Translations under genes and position numbers: made by a program
NCBI GenBank assembly: GCA_012845835.1
Contig: JABAKD010000002.1
Location: forward strand, 7,620,603-7,684,602
Direction: 5' to 3'
From: Undaria pinnatifida
Lineage: Eukaryota; Sar; Phaeophyceae; Laminariales; Alariaceae
DNA: 64,000 nt
The notes under the pieces: generated by a model
What the model was told of the DNA's origin: nothing
Databases searched by the model: none
The model's input: only the letters and a program-made list of their open reading frames with translations
Shown: one piece after another, positions 35,401-44,400 of the stretch
Layout of the letters: each line of letters begins with the position of its first letter
How positions within the stretch are numbered: position 1 is the stretch's first letter

Positions 35401-38400
35401 TCCGCGAATTGTCCCGCAACTCTCGGTACAAAAAACAAATCTGCGAATTCTTCCGATTATTAATTTCCCGCATAAACCACCACCGTGCGGCATTCCGCGC
35501 ATTTCGTGCGCGACGTTGTTGCGCACGACTGCTTACCTCGCAACGACTTCTCTGCGAATATTTGCAAGTACTTGTGTTATTTGTTCCCGCAAGCACGTTC
35601 AACGTGTGGCAGGAAGGCCGTTTTATGCAAAAGGCAAAATATCCGTCTCTAGTCCACCCCGCCACGCCCACTACAACTAGCGGGGAACGCAGGCATTTAT
35701 TATTGTGCTACATATAGGGCTGGGCACTGGCTCAGTATGTGCTGGCAGTAGTAATCTACTGGCAGTATTAATCTACTGATTGACATCATTCTTCGAAAAA
35801 AAAAAGAAACGTGTTGGTTCAACTTAACGCCTGACCCAGGCTACGGTAGGGCGGTCCCTTTTTTAGGGACCATTTTTCGCAGTGGCCCAGAGTCACTGGG
35901 GCGAGTGACCCCCTGTTTCTTTGCTGTCTTAAGCTTTGGTGTATACCTTTTTTTGGCGATATGAATCCCCAATGCAATAGTTAGCCACGCTTTGGTGTAT
36001 ACCTTATTTTGGCGATATGAATCCCCAATGCAATAGTTAGCCGCGCTTTGGTGTATACCTTTTTTTTGGCGATATGAAACCCCAATGCAATAGTTAAGCC
36101 ACGCTTTGGTGTATACCTTTTTATGGCGATATGAACCCCCCAAAAGGCAACAGTTAAGCCACGCTGCGGCAAGCATATACAGTAGGTGGCCCTATATAGT
36201 GCGGGTCATATAGTGCGGGTGTCCGATACTGTGCGGGTGAAATCGTTTGGCACAATGTAGACCCCTCTATAATGTGGGTACCGCACTATAGAGGAAGTGC
36301 CTTTATAATGCGGGTTCGGCTCAACCAACGACCCTATATAGTGCGGGTCTGACGTCACCCCCGCCCTAGATGCGGTCAAACCAACGCAAACACACGCACA
36401 AATCACACACAACACACAACCACCCAAGGTACAGCACTGTACCCCTACCGCCTAGCAGCAGACCCCTGGCCACGAGAACAGCGGAGAGGTATACGATACC
36501 TTGGGCATCAGGCGAACTCTGCCAACTCAGCAACCAAACACCAGTAGCCCCCCATGGTCACCCATGCCGAGGAGGATCTGGTGGCAGAATTCACGGTATA
36601 TGCGGCGAGGTGGCGGTTGAAGGCGAGGGAAAATAAATGCATCGCATCTGTCACGCGTGCTTCTCTTCCAAACAAGCGTCCACAGCTGCCGCGGGCAAGA
36701 GGAAGGCCCAAGATGCGGGCGGCATCCTGAAACGCACGAACGCGGGGGGAGGCAAAAAGGCGGACCGAAATGCACCGCGCACGAGGTTGACTCTGGCCCA
36801 GAAGATGGAGGCTCTCCCAGACCTGGACAAGAAGGCCACTCAAGAGACAGTCGCAGACAAGTTTAAGTGCGGTGTGCGGACGATCCAGAGCATCAAGCAG
36901 AAGAGAGAAGCTATCGTCTGGGAGGCAGCGTTAGCGAAGGGAAGCCGGAAGTCTACTCGCCGAGGAGATTTTCCTGAGGTATGTGCGTCTGCTGCTGTTT
37001 TCTTCGTCGGCTCATTCTTGAATGAATTCTTTCTACCAGTACAGCAGGAGTCTGCTGGGGTTTTTTTAACTACTCGGATTTTCGAATGATTTCTCTGTGT
37101 TGGAGCTTTTTTGATGCCCTCTTTTTTCGAATGAAGGTTTTCGCCAGTGTTTCTTCTATGGGCTTTTTTGTTTAGTTCATTCTCTGCTATTTTTTTTCAC
37201 TCCACTCTTGAATGTGTTCGTCTCTCAGTCTCCTCCCTTGCCGTGGCGTCTCCGGACATCCAGTTTTCACTTCCACCTGTACTTGTACTTGTTTCGTTGT
37301 GTGTACTGTGCGGCAGTAAGAACGTGCTGTACTGCACTGTGTTTTTTTCGGTGAAGCCTGTGTATGTTGTATGAATGTTTCGTGTATATAATCATAACGC
37401 TGCTTGCTTGAGACACGCTCCACTGCTCGTCTAACACCATTGTGTTGTTGCTGTGTAGTGGTCACGATCCTAGAATTCATTGCGTTCAACCGGGTTATTT
37501 TATGGCGATTTGTGCCCTACTTCCCTCACAAAACGGCTGCGCAGGTGGATGCCATCGTCTTGGACCTCTTCGAAAAGGCGAGGATAGGAAAGATCGCTGT
37601 ATCGCGGCACGTCCTCCAAGCTTTCGGCCTCTCCGCCAAGGCCACGCTTCTCGAAGCACCGACGACTTCAGCCGCCGTGAAGTCGAAGCTCGAGATGTTC
37701 AGGGCGGGTGAAAGTGGTTCAGAAACTTCGTGCAGCGCCAGAACCTCAAGATCAAGGTTCTGCACGGCGAGGCTGGTAGTGTCAATGTCGAGCTAGTGAA
37801 GGAGGGCATGGAGAAGATCCGAGAAGCATGCAAGAAGTACCCGCCTTCCCGGATCTTCAGCGTGGATGAGACTGGCATCATGTGGAAGTTGATGCCTAGG
37901 CGGACATACCTTCGACCAAGGAGGATCGGAAGACCGCAAGGGGTGCGAAAGGCATGAAGTTCAAGGATCGCATCTCCGCCTTCATGTGCGCCAACGCGGA
38001 CGGTACCGCCAAGGTAGACATGGCGATAATCGGCAAGTTCAAGAATCCGCGCTGCTTCAGGGCAAGAGGCTGCCCTCTCAAGTGCTTCGCGCAGGCCAAC
38101 GCATGGTCCGACTCGACGACATTCAGGAGCTGGTGGCAGCAAGTGTTTCTTCCGTTCATCCGGCGCTTGACTCACCTCCCTGTTCTCTTGCTTATGGACG
38201 GCTGCTCGTCGCACGATGACCTAGTAGATGACCGGAGGCAGGCGACGGTGATGACGTATCCGCCGAATTGCACCAGCGTGCATCAGCCCATGGACATGGG
38301 AATCATCTACGCGACCAAGTTGCTCTACAGGAGGGAGTTGCTCAACGTGAAGGTGTCCACCATGGAGGTGGCTCAGACGCTGCGCTCCCAGGCTAAGGAT

Positions 38401-41400
38401 TGCGAAGTTGCTCGTGGCATGGCGGGTTTGGCAAAGGGACATCAGCCCCATGTGCTCGACGCGGCGGACCTCCTCAAGCGTGCGTGGGAACAGGTCACCG
38501 AGAAGACCATCGCCAGGTACATGCGAGAATTGAACGCAGCCTGTACGCCACCGAGTTATCTTGCTTGTTGTGCGATGTCACGCGCACGAGAATAGGTTGA
38601 TCGGTAGCCGCAATGAATGGCTGTTTGCCTTGCCTCTGGCTGATCCACTTTTTTTTCAACCCTGACTCCCATTCTTTACACCGCTTTTCCCCCCTTTTTT
38701 CTTGTTGTCATGACCCCTCATCATGTAGGTGCTGGATCAAAGCCAAGACGCTTCCAAAGGAGATGGAGGATGCACTCGCAGCGGCACACGGCAAACAACG
38801 ATCTAACGCCGAGAACCCAGCGGTGAAGGGGCTCGAGAAGACTCTCAACACAATGCGCTTGCGCATGCACGAAGCACAGCAGCAGGGAACTTCGATCGGG
38901 GACACGGAGATCATCGACCTATTGGCGAACCTGGACATAACGCCGGGAGAGACTGCCGCGGAAACCTCCCTGCGGGCGGCTCAGAGGTGGGCATCAATCG
39001 AGGACCAGGAGGACGTCATCGAGGCACAGCAGTTGGATCAGGCGGAAAGCGTGGCAGCGAGCCTGAAGGGCTTGGCGTTGGAGGGAGGCGACTCTTCGGA
39101 CAGCCAGGACGAGGAGGATGACGACGACGGAAACGCTGCAGACGGAAACGTTGGAGGCGGTGCCGCTGAGCCACCGCCGTCGTACGCGGAACTTTCCCAA
39201 TACTTCGCCCCACTGGAAAGCTACGCGGCAGCGTCCGGCTTGGACGAGGCCGGCTACTTGCTCCAGAGGGCACGGATGTTGATGATTGAAGCGCATGCAT
39301 CGAAGCCAACTCGCCAGACTGATGTCAGGGCGTATTTTGACGCGTAGAGCGATGATCGTTTTCGCCGCACGCGCAGTAGTTACTGCCGTTTTTTTTCTTT
39401 TTGCCAGGTCTATCGTTTGTCTGACTTTCATGCGTGGTGAAAGAGAGTTGCGTATTTTCCTTCTTCGTGGCCTTCAAGGCATTGTGTAGTTTTGGGTTTT
39501 CTTCGACCAACTGAGTGAGGTAGAGCGCGCGAGAAAAGTAGGGGCTTGGGCTGGGCCCTTCTTGTGCTTGTTCTTGCTACAGTACGTAGTTCATCCCGTT
39601 CTTTTGTTGCTCCGAGCGAGGGTGTCGGGGGTCGTGTTGAAACGGCGTCCCGTTTGGCAAGTTTAGTTGTTTTTCCTGATGTTGAATTGTTTGGTGAACC
39701 ATGTGATAATTTTCGCACTGTACGTAGTAAAGAAGTGGAACTGCGAAAACAGAATGAACCATCCACGGGACCTTGCACACACAGCCTGTTGGTACGCTCA
39801 GAGTACGAACATGTCGTGAACCAAGTACGGTACAGCAGTACTGTCCTGCTGTACCGTCGTTTCACCCGTGTTCAGGATGCGGGTACAGTACTGTACTGTA
39901 TTCACGGCTGCAATATGCTGTCCTCTTCGCATCACAACAGGCGCAGCCTCCTATCCGTGTAGGCAACACATCCAACACCCTGTTTGCCTTCATACACCTC
40001 GCTGTAGGCTGCGTCGTATGCTTCAAACTAGTACCATCGTCAATAGTGCGGGAAAGCGCACTAATCGGGCCGGTTTTTATATAGTGCGGGTGCCCGGTAT
40101 AGTGCGGGTAAATTTTCGTGACACATACCCGCACTATATAGGGCTACCTATTGTAGTTTTTAAAGTCGTTTCGTCAATGAGGTACAGAGTCTCCTCGGGC
40201 AAGTGGCTTAGACCCGGTAACGAAAAAGAGAGGTAGCTCCCTTTGCAGCTTGAAGCCTTGGGACTAGTACAGGATAATATTTTGTGGCTCGAAAAGAAGG
40301 GGGTTATAGCTGTCCCGCCAACTAGACGCGTGCCACGATAGAGGTATACCTCTTTTTGGTGATTTTGTTTTCTGAATGTCGAGACTCCTTAACCTAAAGT
40401 CGTCGGGAAAAAAATATCAATCGTCAGAAAAAAAATAATAATGGGGCTTTTTTTTTGCCTGATTATCGTCTTGTACACAGGCCATGGGATTTTTCATCTG
40501 GTACTCGCAGCACCTTTATTTTTCGGACGCAAATCAGTTTTTGGGAGAGGGCTTGAGCTCCCAAATTGAGGAACCTCAGAAAAAAAGTCGTGCGCTTCTA
40601 TCGTAGCACGCGGCATTTGTTCTTTCTGCAACCTTGTGTACCGCGACAGTGTTAAGCGAATAAATAGTTCCTAACAAAATTTGTATTACCCCGAAAAGTA
40701 AACACTAGAAGCTAATCCGCGCAATTGTTCCGCACGGTTATTACCCCGCAAATATCTAACATGCTCACCGTGAGGCAGGCCATGTAAGGCAAGGACCCAT
40801 CCCTAATCCACCGCACCACGTCCACTACAAGGAGCGGGGAGCGCAGCCAGCGCGCGCACACGTACAGCATCGCCGGAATCAGCGGCATCGACACCGGAGG
40901 CTGAACAAAAAACAACAGGGGTTCGCGGAGAGTAGGAAGGCGGGGGGGGGGAACACCGGGATCAGCGGCGTCGACACCGAAGGCTAAAGTACCAAAGCAA
41001 ACAACAGCATCTACTACCATTACACCTACAACTGCTACTACCACTGCTGCTGCTACTACTACTACTACTACTGCTACTACTACTGCTGCTGCTGCTGCTA
41101 CTGCGACTACTACTACTACCACCATTACGACCACGACCACGACCACGACCACCACCAACACTCCCTCCCCCTGTACTCCCCACTCCCCTTCCCCAATCGC
41201 CCCAATGTCCCCTCAGCACCCCTCACCACAAGATAGTAAGGATTTCCCCTGGCCGTTCGGATCACGTGACCCCTGCGCGCAACGCATCGCCTAGGCTCCA
41301 GCAACTCCCTTTCACCCATGTTGATCGGCCCCATAGTCCGCCCTGCCGTCACGCCCCCCCCCCCCCCCTCCCCCCTCTATCAATACTAGTGCAACAACAA

Positions 41401-44400
41401 TATCTACCGTATACATACCCCACAAACCCCACCCCAACCCTTCCTCACCACAAGATATCCTGGAATTTCCCTGGCCGTCCGGACTATTTGACCCCATCGC
41501 ACAATGCCTCGCCCATACTCCAGCAACTCCCGCTCATCTACGTTGATCGGCCCCATTTTTCGCCTCTGCTGCCACCGCCGCTTCCCGCCCACCGCCCTCT
41601 CCTGCCCCTCCGGGTCGACCACTTCGTAGTGGTCTTCTGGGTACTCAATCCTTGCCCGGGCCCTGAGATTTTGGAGTTCTACGTGGGTCCTACGGCATTG
41701 AGATACGGCGAAGTCGGGGTGAGTGTGGGCGTGGGCGTGGGTGAGCTCGTCGTTGTTGGTGGAGGAGTTTTTAGCGGTCAGGCTAACAAGAAACATGAAC
41801 AAAAACGTGAACCAATACGTAAAGCGAAAACAACGTAAAAAAAACGAAAAGAAAGAAGCAACAAAACACACATAAAAACACAAAAAACATGAATAAAAAA
41901 ACAAGCCACAAAAAAAATGCACACAGGAAAATACTTCAGAAAATAACGGATTCGATTGGTTAGCAAGTTGCCGGTGCTTCATCCCCACCCGGGCCTTGAG
42001 GTGATCAAATTGGATGTTAGTCCTGCTGGTTAAGCGTACAACAGTAGGTCGTTGTCGTGGATGGGCGTGGGTGTTGTTGCTAGATGCCGATCATCGGTGT
42101 TGTTGGTTGTTGGTGGCGTTTGTTGTTGAGGTGTTGATCAGAAAGCAAAACAACATATACACAAAACGAAGAAGAACAAAAAAACGTGAAAGCAACAAAC
42201 ACAAACAACACACACGTACCGTACACAAAATGACACACATAAAAATAAGCACAAAACAAAATTAATATGTATCTATCTCTCTTATTTTCTCTCCTTCTCG
42301 CTTTCTCCCTTCCTTTACCGTTATTTTTCTCTGCTTTTCAATATCTGTGTATCTGCATTTATATGCTTCTCCCTCTTGTCTACGATACACATATTAGTCC
42401 TGCCTCTCTTTCTCTCTCTCTTCCTTCCTCTCTACGTCCCCCCCCCCCCAGACGCCTCCCCCCTCCCCCGCCTCTATCTCCCCTAACTCCCACTCCCAGT
42501 CGCTATCATACATACCCCCTCCGCCCAGCGCCCACCATCAAGCGTCCCACAGTCACCCCCACCGCCCCTAACCCCCCGCTCCCCCCCGCCCCTAACCTAC
42601 AGTAGTTCTCAACGCGAAACCCCCCGCCCTCGAGACGGGTAGCATTAGGTGCTCAAGGTTTGGAAAACCATACGTACATATATATACATATATCTGCCTG
42701 CCTTCCTCTTTCTCGCCCCCCCCCCCCCCCCCTCCCGCCGACGCACCCCCCCCCCCTCCCCCACCTTGACCCTCTCCCCCCGCCCTCCTCCTCCCCACAC
42801 CTCCCCCCTCCACCGCCCCGCCTCAACCCCCTTCCACACCCCTCACTCCCCCCCCCCCCCTTCCCTTGTACCTCTTCCTACCTACTACCCCCCCCCCCCC
42901 CCCCCCCCCCCCCTCTTCTCCTCCTGCATCACCCAGTACCCCCCCCTTCGAATCCCACCTAAAGTCATTACGAACGCGAATTCCACCGCCCCCACAAGAG
43001 ACGGGTAGCGTTAAGCGTTCCAGGTAGGAAAACCACACGTCACCAGCCGTTCTCTTCATCTCCGCCGCCGCCTCCTCCGAAAGCGCAGCAACCGAACAAA
43101 ACGCCTGTCCGAGGTGGGCGTTCGTTGCAGTTGCACGGGGTACACAGGTTATATGATTGTCAAGTGTGCTTTTGAGACTCGCGCAGTGACGGGGGAAGGG
43201 GATGAGGGAGGGGCCGGATCTACCGTGAGAAAGAACAAACTTGGTCCTGAACGTAAAACAAGCTTGAGGCTATAGTGACCGTTCCCCCCCCCGCCCCCCT
43301 TCCCACCCCTCCCCACCCCACCCCACCCCACCCCACCCTAACCTAACCCATCCTATCCCACCCCACCCCACCCAACCCCACCATTCCCCACCCCACCCCA
43401 CCCCACCGTACCCCACCCCACCCCACCCCATTCCACCCCATCCCACACCACACCACCCCACTCCAACCCATCCCAACCCAACCCATCCCACCCCAACCCA
43501 CCAAACACAACCCCGCTTCAGCTCAGACTAGCCCGCGGCATACTGGACATATCACCCTACACCCTATACTCCAAAAAAACTGCTACTCGTAGTATAAATT
43601 AATAATATATAACGTTAACCACGGTTAAACGCCCAACTTCGCAAAAAAAAATTGCTGCTTACACACAAGCACTACGGACTCAACGCTGACCGCGTGAAAG
43701 CGGCCAATTACAGGCCTACCAGTTTACTCCCTTTACAACCACCCAATTGTGCCCACAGGAATACTTTCTCGCTTCGAAGAGGATACAAGCCTACCCTCTT
43801 CCCCCCCCCCTCCCTCCCCTACCCCTGCCTTGCCTTTATACTTGTGGAGGAACGCCAGCTGCAGGGCTCGACGGCAGGCCTCTCTCTCCCAATGACCCTC
43901 GTGAACAGAAATAACAAAAAAAAAATGCGCTCTACGTTTACGCTGCTAAAACCGCCAATGACGCCCGAAAACAAAAATAGTTTCGTTTCAAGACAGCAAA
44001 ACGGGGAGGAGACGCCCATCCCAACCCCCACCCCTTCGCCCTCCCCCACCCTACCCCTGTCCCCTTTCCCCTCCTGCGCAGCTTGCCTTAACGTTATCGA
44101 GGAACGCCAGCTGGAACGCCCGAAGGCACGCGCGTGTGTCTGCGAAAGCGATTGCCCTCCCCTTGCTGTCCACCATTTTGCCTGCGGGGTCCTGTCGTGT
44201 CGGGGACCAGAGTAGAGCAGGGGGTGTGGGTGGTGATCCGGGGGGGTCGGTGAGAGTAGGCGGTTGGGGGTAGGGTAAGGGGGGAAGTCGGGGGTAGGGT
44301 GAGGGGGGGAGTAGGGTGGGATTGGACAAGCATAGAGGAAGGGAGGGTGCTCGTTTAATGCATATCCGTACCACAGACCCCAACAAGGTGATCTCCCGGG

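Noticed and set aside
35841..36176. 111-codon repeat protein with ALGIHIAKK units
   Set aside because: It is a translation of the 56-60-bp tandem repeat.
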